Source: Streptomyces sp. AM 4-1-1 (lineage in GTDB: Bacteria; Actinomycetota; Actinomycetes; Streptomycetales; Streptomycetaceae). Taken from it: DNA of 64,000 bases. Shown here piece after piece: positions 25,001 through 36,364 of the stretch. The number at the start of each line of letters is the position of its first letter. Position 1 is the stretch's first letter. The stretch spans positions 496,001 to 560,000 of the forward strand of contig NZ_CP119145.1 of the NCBI RefSeq assembly GCF_029167625.1, given 5' to 3'. Position numbers and translations under genes: made by a program. The notes under the pieces were generated by a model. That model was not told where the DNA came from, searched no databases, and worked only from the letters and a program-made list of their open reading frames with translations.

Positions 25001-28000
25001 GTGCGGCCGGACAGCGTCCAGGGGACCGGTCGGCCGTGGCCGGGTGTGCGGTCCTCGGCCTCCGCGTCGGCGGGTGTCCAGGCGTCCTCGGCATCGGTGG
25101 GTGTCCCGGCGCTCTCGGCATCGGCGGGTGCCCCGGCGACCTCGGCGGGGGCCGGTGTGCCGGCGTCCTCGGCACCGGCGGGTGTCCCGGCGCTCTCGTC
25201 ACCGGCCGATGTGCCGGCGTCCTCGGCGGGGGCCTGTTCCACGATGACGTGCGCGTTGGTGCCGCTCAGTCCGAAGGAGGAGACCCCGGCCCGGCGGGGG
25301 TGACCGTCACGTTCCCAGGGCCGGTCCTCGGTGAGCAGGGCGACTCCGCCCGCCGACCAGTCGACGTTCGGGGTGGGCTCGTCCACGTGCAGTGTCCTGG
25401 GCAGCAGTCCGTGCCGCATGGCCTGCACCATCTTGATGATCCCGGCGACCCCGGCGGCTGCCTGGCTGTGCCCGATGTTGGACTTCAGCGAGCCGAGCAG
25501 CAGCGGGCGGCCGTCGGCCGGCCGCTCCCTGCCGTAGGTGGCGAGCAGCGCGTCGGCCTCGATGGGGTCGCCGAGCCGGGTGCCGGTGCCGTGTCCCTCC
25601 ACCGCGTCCACGTCGGCGGGGGTGAGTCCCGCGGCGGTCAGCGCGGCCCGGATGACCCGCTGCTGGGCCAGGCCGCTGGGCGCGGTGAGCCCGTTGCTCG
25701 CGCCGTCCTGGTTGACCGCCGAGCCGCGTACCAGCGCGAGCACCGGGTGCCCGTTGCGCCGGGCGTCGGACAGCCGCTCCAGGAGCAGCAGGCCCGCGCC
25801 CTCGGCCATGCCGAAGCCGTCGGCGGAGGCGGCGAACGATTTGCAGCGGCCGTCGGCGGCCAGGCCGCGCTGTCTGCTGAACCCGGTGAACGACAGGGGG
25901 GTGCCCATCACCGTGACGCCGCCCGCGAGCGCGAGGGTGCACTCGCCGGCGCGCAGCGCCTGGGCCGCGAGGTGGACCGCGACCAGTGAGGAGGAGCAGG
26001 CGGTGTCCACGGTGACGGCCGGGCCCTCCAGGCCGAGGGTGTAGGCGATCCGGCCGGAGAGCACGCTGGTGGAGATGCCGGCGATGAGGTGTCCCTCCAC
26101 CTCCTCCGGTACGTCGCGCAAGTCGCCGTACCCCTGGTAGGCGGCGCCCGCGAAGACCGCGACCCTGTCGCCGCTCAGCGAGGCGGGGGCGATGCCGGCC
26201 CGTTCCAGGGCCTCCCAGGAGGTCTCCAGGAGCAGCCGCTGCTGGGGGTCCATGGCCAGTGCCTCGCGCGGTGAGATCCCGAAGAAGCCGGGGTCGAACT
26301 CCCCTGCCTCGTAAAGGAATCCGCCCTCGGTGGTGTAGCTGGTGCCGGGCCGGTCCGGGTCGGCGTCGTAGAGGCGGTCCAGGTCCCAGCCCCGGTCGCC
26401 GGGGAGCGCGGAGATCACGTCCCGGCCCTCGGCGACGAGCTGCCACAGATCGTCGGGGGTGCGCACACCTCCGGGGTAGCGGCAGCTCATGGCGACGATG
26501 GCGATCGGGTCGTCGGGGGCGGCCGGCGCGGCGGGGGCGGGTGCCGGGGCCGGGGCCGCGGTCTCCTCGCCGAGCAGTTCGCGGCGCAGATGACGGGCCA
26601 TCAGGGTGGCCGACGCGTAGTCGAAGAGCACGGTGACCGGGAGCCGGAGGCCGGTGGCGGTGTTGAGCCGGTTGCGCATCTCGACGGCGGTCAGCGAGTC
26701 GAAGCCGAGGTCCCGGAAGGCGCGGTCGGGGGCGACGGCGTCCGGGGAGTCGTGGCCGAGCACGGCGGCGGCCCGGTCCCGGACGAGGTCCACGAGGAGC
26801 CGGTCCCGGTCGGGTGCGGTCAGTGCGAGCAGCCGGTCGCGCAGCGTGGAGGAGGCCCGGTCGTCCTGGCCGGGGGCGGCCTCGGCGTCCAGCGCCCGCC
26901 GTACCTCCGGGAGGTCGCCGATGAGCGGGCTGGGCCGGGCGGAGGTGAACACCGGGGCGAACCTGTCCCAGTCCACCGCCGTGACCAGGACGACCGTCTC
27001 GTCGTGGTCCATGACCTGCTGGAAGGCGGTGAGGGCCACCTCGGGGGACATGAACGGGATTCCGCGTCCGGCGAGTTGTTCCTCCACCAGGTTGGCGGCC
27101 ATCCCGCCGCCGTCGCGCGGGTCCCAGATCCCCCACACCACGGAGGTCGCCGCCAGCCCCCGGGAGCGGCGGTTCTCGGCGAGGGCGTCGAGGTAGGCGT
27201 TGGCGGACGCGTAGGCGCCGTGGTCGGCGCTGCCCCAGACGGCGGAGATCGACGAGAACAGCACGAAGGCGTCCAGCCCGTCGCGGCCGAAGACGGCGTC
27301 GAGGTTGGCGGCCCCGGCGACCTTGGCGTGCAGGGTCGCGGCGAACTCGTCGACGTCGGTGTCCGGCAGGGGTACGAGGGCCCCGGCGCCCGCGGCGTGC
27401 AGGACGGTTCCGATCCGGTCGCCGGCCGCTTCCAGCCCGGCCACCAGTTCGGTGAGCGCCTGCCGGTCGGTGACGTCGCAGGAGGCCACGGTGGTACGGG
27501 TGCCGAACGCGGCCAGTTCCTCGGTCAGCGCGGTGACGCCGGGCGCGTCGGGGCCACTCCGGCTGAGCAGCACCAGGTGTTCGGCGCCGCTCCGGGCGAG
27601 ACGGCGCGCGAGGTGCGCGGCCACTCCTCCGGTGCCGCCGGTGATCAGCACGGTGTCGCGCGGACGCCAGGTCCGGGCGCCCGCCGCGTCGCCCAGCGGT
27701 GCGCGGACCAGTCGGCGGCCGTGGGCGCCGGTGTCGCGCAGTGCGATCTGGTCCTCGGCGTACCCGCCCGCCAGGGCGTGGCGGAGCCGGGCGCGGCCTC
27801 GGGCGTCCAGGGTCTCGGGCAGGTCGACGAGACCGCCCCAGCGGTCGGGGTGTTCCAGGGCGGCCACCCGGCCCAGCCCCCAGAGCAGGTGCTGTGCGGG
27901 GCTGGTCAGCGGGTCGGTGTCGCCGACGGAGACGGCTCCCCGGGTCGCCCACCACTGCGGGGCGGCGAGTCCGGCGTCGCCCAGGGCCTGCACCAGGACG

Positions 28001-31000
28001 AGGCTGAGGGCGGCCCCGACGGTGAGGCCGGGGTGCCGGGGATGCGGCCGTTCGTCGAGCGGGAGCAGCGAGAGCACGCCGGTGACCGGGCCGGCCGGCC
28101 CGTCGTGCGTATCGGCCAGCCGGGCGGCGAGTGCGGCCCGGTCGGTGTCCGGTCCTGCGAGGACGAGCCGGACGGTGTCGGCGCCGGCCTCAGTCAGCGC
28201 CTGGACGCAGGCGTCGGCCCTCGCCTCGTCGTCCGGGTCCTGGGGCAGCACCACGAGCCAGGTGCCGGTGAGGGCGGCCCCGGCGCGGTCGGTGAGCGGG
28301 TTCCAGGCGATCCGGTACCGCCAGGAGTCCACGGTCGCCCGCTCGCCGCGCCGCTCCCGCCAGCGAGCCAGCGCGGGCAGCACGGCGCTGAGCGGGTCCT
28401 GCGGCCCGACCCCCAGGGTCTCGGTGAGCGCGGGGAGGTCCTGGTCGGTCACCGATTCCCAGAAGGCGGCCTCGGCGGGGTCCGCGCCGCCCGCACCGGC
28501 CCGTCCGTCGCCGTCGGAGGGCCGCTCCAGCCAGTAGCGGCGCCGTTGGAAGGCGTACGTGGGCAGTTCGACGGGCTGCGCCGGGTGCCCGGCGAACAGC
28601 TTGTCCCAGTCCGGGACGAGTCCGCCGGTCTGGGCCTCGGCGAGTGACAGCAGGAACCGGTCCGGGCCGCCCCGGTCCCGGCGCAGGGTGCCGACGACGG
28701 TGGCGTCGGTCCCCGCGGCCTCGGCGCACTGCGCGACGCCCATGGTGAGCACCGGATGGGCGCTGACCTCGACGAAGAACCGGTAGCCCTGGTCGAGCAG
28801 GGCCCGGGTGGCCTCGTCGAAGCGCACGGTCCGGCGCAGATTGCGGTACCAGTAGTCGGCGTCCAGCCCGGTGGTGTCCAGCCGGCCCGGGTCGACGGTG
28901 GAGAAGAACGGTACGTCGGCGGGGCGCGGGGTGATCCCGGCCAGCGATTCCAGCAGTTGTTCGCGGATCTCCTCCACATGGCCGGAGTGCGAGGCGTAGT
29001 CGACGGGGACCCTGCGGGCCCGTACGTCCTCGGCGAGCAGTTCACCGACGATGCCGTCGATCGCCTCGGGGTCCCCGGACAGCACGGTGCTGGCGGGGCC
29101 GTTGACGGCGGCGACGCAGAGCCGTCCGTCCCAGCGTTCCAGCCGCGCCGTCAGTTCCGCCTCCGGCAGGGGTACGGAGGCCATGCCGCCGCGTCCGGCG
29201 AGCGCGCCGAGCGCCTGGCTGCGGAGTGCGACGACCTTGGCGGCGTCCTCCAGGGTCAGCGCGCCCGCCACGCAGGCCGCGGCGATCTCTCCCTGGGAGT
29301 GGCCGAGCACGGCGTCGGGTTCGACCCCCGCGGAGCGCCACAGGGCCGCGAGCGAGACCATGACGGCGAACAGCGTGGGCTGGACGATGTCCACCCGGTC
29401 GAGGGCGGGGGCGCCCGGTGCGGCGCGCAGCACTTCGGTCGGCGACCAGTCGGTGTACGGGGCGAGGGCCCGCTCGCAGGCGGCCATGCGTTCCGCGAAC
29501 ACCGTGGATGCGTCGAGGAGTTCGAGTGCCATACCGGGCCACTGGGAGCCCTGCCCGGGGAAGACGAAGACGGTGCGGCCCGCCGGGCCGGTGACGCCCC
29601 GGACCAGGTGCGGGGCGTCCCGGCCCTCGGCCAGGGCCCGCAGTCCCTCGGTGAAGGCGTCGCGGTCGCCCGCGACGACGGCGGCGCGGTGCTCGAACGG
29701 TGACCTGGTGGTGGCCAGGGCCCGGCCGACGGCGCCGATCCCGGCCCGGCCGAGCGGGAGGCTCCCGGCGCGGTCGTCAGCCGGCCCGGGATCGTCAGCC
29801 GGCCCGCGGTCGTCGTCGGTGAGGCGGTCGAGGAGCCGCCGGGCCTGCGCGGCCAGTGCCGCCTCGTCGCGCCCGGACACCACCCAGGGCACCAACGGCA
29901 GTCGGTCGTGGGGAGGTTGGTCCGGTTCCTCGGTGGCGGTGGTCCGCGGTGGAGCCTCTTCGAGCAGCAGATGCGCGTTGGTACCGCTGACCCCGAAGGC
30001 GGAGATCCCGCCGCGACGGAGGCGTTCCGGGTCGCTGTCCCAGGGCCGCGCCTCGGTGAGGAGCCGTACCGTACCGGCCGACCAGTCCACCTGAGTGGTG
30101 GGTTCGTCGACGTGCAGGGTCTTCGGCAGCAGCCCGTTGCGCAGCGCCAGGACCATCTTGATCACGCCGCCGACGCCGGCCGCCGGGGAGGTGTGCCCGA
30201 TGTTCGACTTGAGCGACCCGAGCCACAACGGCCGCCCTTCCCGGCGGCGTTGACCGTAGGTGGCGAGGAGTGCCTGGGCCTCGATCGGGTCGCCCAGGGT
30301 GGTGCCCGTGCCGTGCGCCTCGACCGCGTCGACGTCCTGCGGGGACAGCCGGGCGTCGGCGAGCGCCGCCCGGATCACGCGTTGCTGGGAGGGGCCGTTG
30401 GGCGCGGTCAGACCGTTGCTCGCACCGTCCTGGTTGACCGCCGAGCCGCGTACCAGCGCGAGCACCGGATGGCCGTTGCGCCGGGCGTCCGACAGCCGCT
30501 CCAGGAGCAGCATCCCGACCCCCTCGGACCAGCCGGTGCCGTCGGCGGACGCGGCGAACGCCTTGCAGCGGCCGTCCGCGGAGAGGGCCCGCTGCCGGCT
30601 GAACGCCACGAAGGGATCGGGGTCCGGCATCACACAGACCCCGCCGGCCAGGGCCAGCGAGCTCTCCCCCGACCGCAGCGAGCGCACGGCGAGGTGGGTG
30701 GCGACCAGGGAGGACGAGCAGGCGGTGTCCACCGTCACCGCCGGGCCCTCCAGGCCGAGGAAGTAGGAGATCCGTCCCGATATCACGCTGCTCGCGGTAC
30801 CGGTGTGCAAAAGCCCCTGCACCTCGGGGAGGTTGAGCGACCCGGTGCCGTAGCCGTTGACCATGGCGCCGACGAAGACCCCGGTGTCGGTGGAGCGCAG
30901 GTCGCCGGGGGCGATGCCGGCCCGCTCGGCGGTCTCCCAGGACGCCTCCAGCAGCAGCCGCTGCTGCGGGTCCATGGCCAGCGCCTCACGGGGTGAGATC

Positions 31001-31332
31001 CCGAAGAAGCCGGCGTCGAACTCCCCCGCGTCGTGCAGGAATCCGCCGTGACGGGTGTAGGAGGTGCCCTGCCGGTCGGGATCGGGGTCGTAGAGCGCGG
31101 CGACGTCCCAGCCCCGGTCGGTCGGCCACTGGGAGACCGCGTCGGTGCCGTCGGCCAGCAAGGTCCAGAGCTGTTCAGGTGAGTTGGCGCCACCGGGGAA
31201 CCGGCAGGTCATCGAGACGATGGCGATCGGCTCGTGCCGGGCGTCCTCCTGCTCGCGCAGCTGCCGCCTGGCCTGGCCGAGATCGGCGGTGGCCCGCCTG
31301 AGGTATTCCAGTAGCTTCTGGTCGTCCGACAT
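16084..31332 (-). CDS. Modular type I polyketide synthase, gene C (modules 5-7)
   Basis: 5082-residue trimodular PKS. The start is the ATG at 31332-31330 ([14 protein letters not shown]), 16 bases after the stop of gene B; the GAGGGAG ribosome-binding sequence overlaps that stop codon. The same frame is open further upstream, but that sequence lies in gene B's coding region. Order: docking helix, KS-AT-KR-ACP, KS-AT-KR-ACP, KS-AT-DH-KR-ACP, C-terminal docking tail. The helix should recognise gene B's tail (...[15 protein letters not shown]). The stop (TGA at 16086-16084) overlaps the ATG of gene D. It builds the stretch that in a plecomacrolide contains the lactone-forming hydroxyl, the oxygenated neighbour and the first alkene of the ring. 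Confidence 0.97.
17180..17357 (-). repeat. KR repeat R3, copy b (module 7)
   Basis: Partner of 4659-4836. The surrounding KR sequences diverge outside these limits. Confidence 0.9.
18302..18461 (-). repeat. DH repeat R4, copy b (module 7)
   Basis: Partner of 12510-12669. Together with R3 it shows repeated exchange between the reductive domains of modules 7, 8 and 9. Confidence 0.9.
21681..26514 (-). other. PKS module 6: KS-AT(atypical, FAGH)-KR(B)-ACP
   Basis: KS Cys1779 in DTACSSS. AT Ser2281 in GHSQGE; at the specificity position the sequence is DFAGHS (Phe2382), neither YASH nor HAFH. In plecomacrolides the unit at this place in the chain is a methoxymalonyl-ACP-derived C-OMe, so this AT is the candidate for that extender, with ethylmalonyl-CoA as the alternative. 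[13 protein letters not shown] (B-type), Tyr2980 in SYAAAN. No DH. ACP Ser3148. The KS-AT linker contains a run of roughly ten-residue repeats (AGTPxxAEx). The hydroxyl made here would be the one used for lactonisation in bafilomycin-like compounds. Confidence 0.85.
25060..25235 (-). repeat. About 30-bp imperfect repeats in KS-AT linker of module 6
   Basis: Five to six copies of an AGTPxxAEx-type unit between the end of the KS ([12 protein letters not shown]) and the linker domain of module 6. The other KS-AT linkers are shorter and mostly not repetitive. Confidence 0.8.
26515..31332 (-). other. PKS module 5: KS-AT(methylmalonyl)-KR(A)-ACP
   Basis: KS Cys205 in DTACSSS. AT Ser679 in GHSQGE and YASH at about 779: methylmalonyl-CoA. 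No [12 protein letters not shown] cofactor loop, no LDD motif (AGAGALVPL instead), and Trp eight residues before the catalytic Tyr1374 ([15 protein letters not shown]), which is the A-type signature giving an L-configured hydroxyl. ACP Ser1546 in GFDSL. Expected unit: methyl branch, with a hydroxyl next to the ketone-bearing unit from module 4. Confidence 0.88.
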
Positions 31333-31348
31333 CTTTCGCAGCGCTCCC

Positions 31349-34300
31349 TCAGACCGTGCCGAAGTTGTTGTCAAGGAGTTCGAAGAGCTCGTCGGCGGAG
31401 GCCGATTCGAGCGCGTCGGGACGGTTCGCCGCGTCCGGCGGCAGGGCCCGTTCGGCCCAGCGCCGTAGCAGTTCCTGAAGGCGGACGCCGACATCCTCGG
31501 CCCCCTCGGCATCGGGTCCCACGGCGGCCAGGGCCTCCTCCAGCCGCTCCAGCTCGGCCAGGGCACCGCTCACGGGTCCTGACGCGGGGCACAGACCCTC
31601 GTAGAGGTGACCGGTGAGCGCGGCCGGGGTCGGGTGGTCGAACGTCACGGTGGCGGCAAGGGGCAGTCCGGTGGCGGCGCGCAGCCGGTTGCGGAACCGC
31701 ACGGCGAGCATCGAGTCGAAGCCGACGGCGGAGAACGCCTGGTCGGGCTGGAGCGCCTGGCGTCCGGTCCGGCCGAGGATCGCGGCCGCGTGACCGGTGA
31801 CCAGATCGAGGAGGAGCCGCCGCCGGGCGGGTTCGTCGAGCGGAGCGAGCCGTTCGGCCAACTCGGCCGCCGGGGTGCCCGGTTCGTCGGCGGCTGCCTT
31901 CGACGCGGCCTCCACCTCGGGCAGTTCACGCAGCAGCCGCAGCCGTCGCGGGGTGGGTACGGAGGCCACGATCCGGTCCCAGTGGATGTCCGCGGCGACG
32001 GCGCCGGACCCGTCCCGCTCCAGCAGCCGCTGGAGCATCCCCGTGACCGTCTCGGGGGTGACCGGTCCCTCGACGTCGACGGCCTCCGGGTCCTGGCCGC
32101 CGAGTGCCAGCGTCAGACCGCGGGCGCCCCGGTCCGCGCGTTGCCGGACCACGGCTTCGAGGCCCGCGTACGCGGCGGTTGCGGCGCCCTGCCGGGCGGC
32201 GCCCCAGACGCCGCCGAGCGGGAACAGCACGGCCAGCGCGGACGGTTCGTCGTCGCCCAGGAGGCTGTCGAGGCCGCGCACGGCGGTCACCGTGGAACGC
32301 AGTGCGTCATCGATCCCGGCCGTGGTGAGCTCGGCCAGGGAGGCTCCGGTGCCCGGTACCCGGGCGAGGTGGACCACCGTGGTCGGCGGACGGTCGGCCG
32401 GCAGGGCGGCGAGCAGCACGGCCAGGGCGTCCGGCCCCGCCGGATCGGCCCGATCGGCCGGGCCCAGTTCGACGCCGGTCAGTTCCGTTCCCAGGGAAGC
32501 CAGTTCCTCCTTGAGCCGACGGAACGGGTCCCGGTCCCCGGGCCCCTCGGTGGCACGGCCGGTGGCGGTGGCTTCGGCGCTGTCGACGGCGAGCACGACG
32601 TGGTCGGCGCCGCGCCGGGCGAGCCAGCGGGCGATCTCCGCGCCCAGTTCCTCGGGGCAGCCGGTGACCAGGGCCGTGCCTCCCTCCGGGCTCCAGGGAC
32701 GGGTGGCCGGTCCGACGGGTTCGGCCGCGCGCACCAGGCGGTGCACATGGCTCCCCTCGGAGCGCAGCGCGAGCCGGTCCTCGTCGTAACCGCCCGCGAG
32801 CGCGGTGGCGAGCCGGCGCACCACCGCGGAGTCGGGCTCGGGCGGCAGATCGATCAGGCCGCCCCAGCGCTGGGGCTGTTCCAGGCCGATGACCTGCCCG
32901 AGGCCCCAGAGCTGCGCCTGGGCCGGGTGGGTGAGTGGTTCGCCCGGTACGGCGGCCACGGCCCCCCGGGTCACGCACCACAGCGGGGCCTCGCCACCGG
33001 GGGCACCGGGGTCGGCCGGGGCGCCGAGGGCCCGCAGCAGCTCCAGGGTGGCGGCGAGTCCGCCGGGCGCCGAGTCCGGTCCGCTCGTGGGCCGTTCGTC
33101 CAGGGCGAGCAGTGAGAGCACCCCGGCGGGCGGCCCGGTGAGGGCGGCGGAGAGGGTACGCGTGATCCCGTCCGCGTCCCCGCCGGGCGGCACGGTCACG
33201 GCGGTGGCCCGTGCCCCGCCGAGTTCGACGGCGGCCCGGCAGGCGGTGACCAGCGGATCGTCGGTGTGCTGCGCGGGTACGACGAGCAGCCAGTCACCGG
33301 CCGGCGGTGCGGCCGAAGCGTCCGGCAGCGGCTGCCAGCGTGTCCGGTAGCCCGACGACCGGACGGCCGCCGCGTCGCGGTGGGCGCGCCGCCAGCCGGA
33401 GAGCACCGGCAGCACCTCGCGCAGCGCCGGGCCGAAGCCCTGCGGTACGGCGTCCGGTCCGGCGCCGATGGCCGCCGCCAGCACGTCCGGGTCGCCGCTG
33501 TCCACGGCGTCCCAGAAGCGGTCCTGCTCCGGTCGGCCCGGCGCGTCGGCGGGCCGGGCGGCAGCCGCTCTGCCGGGGGTGGGCAGCCAGTAGCGGTCCC
33601 GCCGGAACGCGTAGGTGGGGAGCGCGGCCGGCGGGACGCCGGGCACCGCCGGGTCCAGCACCTCGGACCAGTTCACGGCCGCGCCACGGGTCCACGCCTC
33701 GGCCAGTGAGGTGAGCAGCCTGGTCCGGCCGGCGTCGTCGCGGCGCAGCGTGCCGATCGCGGTGGCCGGGCGGGCGGTGGCGTCGGCCCCCACCGCGGCG
33801 GCCCTGGCCTCGGCGGTGCCTTCGACACCCATGGTGAGTCCGGGGTGCGGGCTCACCTCGACGAACAGTCCGAAACCCGCGCCGAGCAGGGTGTCGGTGG
33901 TGCGCGCGAACGCGACGGGTTCGCGGAGGTTGCGGTACCAGTAGTCGGCGTCGAGCAGTGTCCCGTCGAGGCGTTCGCCGGTCACGGTGGAGTACATCGG
34001 GATGTCACAGGGGCCGGGCCGTACGGCGGCCAGCGCGGTGAGCAGTTCCTCGCGGACCCGCGCCACCTGGGCGGAGTGCGCCGCGTAGTCGACCGGGAGC
34101 CGTCTGGCGCGTACCCCGTCGCGCTCACAGGCGTCGAGGAGCGCGTCGAGCGCGGCCGGCTCACCGGCCACCACGACGGCGTCCGGGCCGTTGACCGCCG
34201 CGACACAGAGCATGTCGCCGTGGGGCGCGAGGAGTTCACGGGCGCGCGCCTCCGGGACGGCGAGCGACACCATGCCGCCCTCCCCCGACAGCCGGCGCAG

Positions 34301-36364
34301 TGCGCGGCTGCGCAGCGCCACCACGGTGGCCGCGTCGTCCAGGGTGAGCGCTCCGGCCACGCAGGCGGCGGCGATCTCGCCCTGGCTGTGGCCGACCACG
34401 GCGTCCGGCCTCAGTCCGGCGGCGCGCCACTGTTCGGCCAGGGCGACCATCACGGCGAAGAGCGCGGGCTGGACGACGTCGACCCGGTCCAGGGACGGGG
34501 CGCCGGGCGCACCGCGCAGCACACCGGTCAGCGACCAGTCCACGTGGCGGGCCAGGGCCCGTTCGCAGGCGTCGATCCGGTCTGCGAACTCCGGTACGGA
34601 GTCGAGGAGTTCCACCGCCATACCGGCCCATTGCGAGCCCTGGCCGGGGAAGACGAAGACGGTCCTGACGGCGTCGGCCGGGCCGTCGCCGACGACAGCC
34701 CCCGGTGCGGCCGTGCCGTCGGCGAGGTCCGCGAGGGAGCGCAGCAGATCCTCCCGGCCGTGCCCGATGACGACGGCACGGTGCTCGAACGCGGTGCGGG
34801 TGGTGGCGAGGGCGCGTGCCACTTCCGCCGGGGCGGCGAACGGCTCCTGACTGCCCGTCAGGTGTGTCAGGAGTCGGCGCGCCTGGTCGCGCAGCGCCGC
34901 CGGGGAGCGGGCGGAGAGCAGCCAGGGGACGGCGGCGGACGGTTCCCGGGCCGAGGTCTCGGTGGCGGGCGCGTCGGCCGGCCCCGATCCGGTGGCGGGG
35001 CCGGGCACGGACGAGGTGGAGGAGTCGGGGGCGGGTGCGGACGAGGTGTCCGTGCCAGGAGCGGGTACGCGCGCGGGGGCCTCTTCGAGCAGTACGTGGG
35101 CGTTGGTGCCGCTCATGCCGAAGGAGGAGACCCCGGCCCGGCGCGGGTGGCCGTCGGTCACCTCCCAGGGGCGGGCCTCGGTGAGCAGCCGGACGGTGCC
35201 GGCCGACCAGTCCACCCCGGTGGTCGCCTCGTGCGCGTGCAGCGTCCTGGGGAGCAGCCCGTGCCGCATGGCCAGCACGGTCTTGATCACACCGGCCGCC
35301 CCGGCGGCCGCCTGGGTGTGGCCGATGTTGGACTTCAGCGACCCCAGCCAGAGCGGTCGCCCGGCCGGGCGGTCCTGCCCGTACGTGGCGAGGAGCGCCT
35401 GAGCCTCCACCGGGTCGCCGAGTACGGTCCCCGTGCCGTGGGCCTCGACGAGGTCGATGTCGCCCGCGGTCAGCCCGGCGTTGGCCAGTGCCTGGCGGAC
35501 CACGCGCTGCTGTGCCAGGCCGTTGGGGGCGGTCAGTCCGTTGCTGGCGCCGTCCTGGTTGACGGCGGTGCCGCGCACCACGGCGAGCACCGGATGGCCT
35601 TCGCGCCGGGCGTCCGACAGCCGCTCGACCAGCAGCATGCCGACGCCCTCGCCCCAGCCGGTGCCGTTCGCCCCGTCACCGAACGAACGGCACCGGCCGT
35701 CGGGCGACAGACCGCGCTGACGGCTGAACTCCACGAAGACATCGGGACCGGCCATCACGGCGGCCCCGCCGACCAGCGCGAAGGAGCACTCCCCGGCGCG
35801 CAGCGACTGTCCGGCGAGGTGCAGTGCGACGAGCGAGGAGGAGCAGGCGGTGTCCACGGTGACCGCGGGACCCTCGATGCCCAGGGTGTACGCGACGCGG
35901 CCGGACGCCACGCTGGTGACGTTGCCGCTGAGCAGGTGCCCCTCGACGTCGTCGGTGGCGGCCAGCGGCCCGGTCCCGTACCCCTGGGAGGCGACGCCGA
36001 CGAAGACACCGCCCCTGGTGCCCCGTACGGAGGCCGGGTCGATGCCCGCCCGCTCCAGGGCCTCCCAGGAGGTCTCCAGGAGCAGCCGCTGCTGCGGGTC
36101 CATGGCCAGTGCCTCGCGCGGTGAGATCCCGAAGAACCCGGCGTCGAACTCGCCCGCCCCGTCGAGGAATCCGCCTCCGGCGGCGTAGAAGGTGCCGGGG
36201 TGGTCGGGGTCGGGGTCGTACAGCGCGGCGAGGTCCCAGCCCCGGTCGGTGGGCAGTTCGGTGACGGCGTCGGTGCCTTCGGCCACCAGCTTCCAGAGGT
36301 CTTCCGGGGAACGGACGCCCGCCGGGAACCGGCATGCCATCGCGACGATCGCCAGGGGTTCGGC
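31349..36364 (-). other. PKS module 4: KS-AT(YAAH, probably methylmalonyl)-KR(inactive)-ACP
   Basis: KS Cys3296 in DTACSSS. AT Ser3782 in GHSQGE with YAAH at about 3882, a small variant of YASH, so methylmalonyl-CoA is expected. KR is dead by sequence: the TGGTGxxG loop is TGCPEELG (about 4354-4363), the catalytic Ser region FSS is replaced by FPL, and the usual NYAAAN is AATAAYAG. The beta-ketone should therefore remain. ACP Ser4673 in GFDSM. In the concanamycin and bafilomycin chains a ketone at exactly this place becomes the hemiketal carbon. Confidence 0.88.

Noticed and set aside
19780..25989. 2069-codon plus-strand open frame opposite gene C, and similar long antisense frames (for example 49-3033, 12215-15595, 49288-53406)
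   Set aside because: They mirror the third-position GC bias of the PKS genes on the other strand, contain no recognisable domains and lack ribosome-binding sites.
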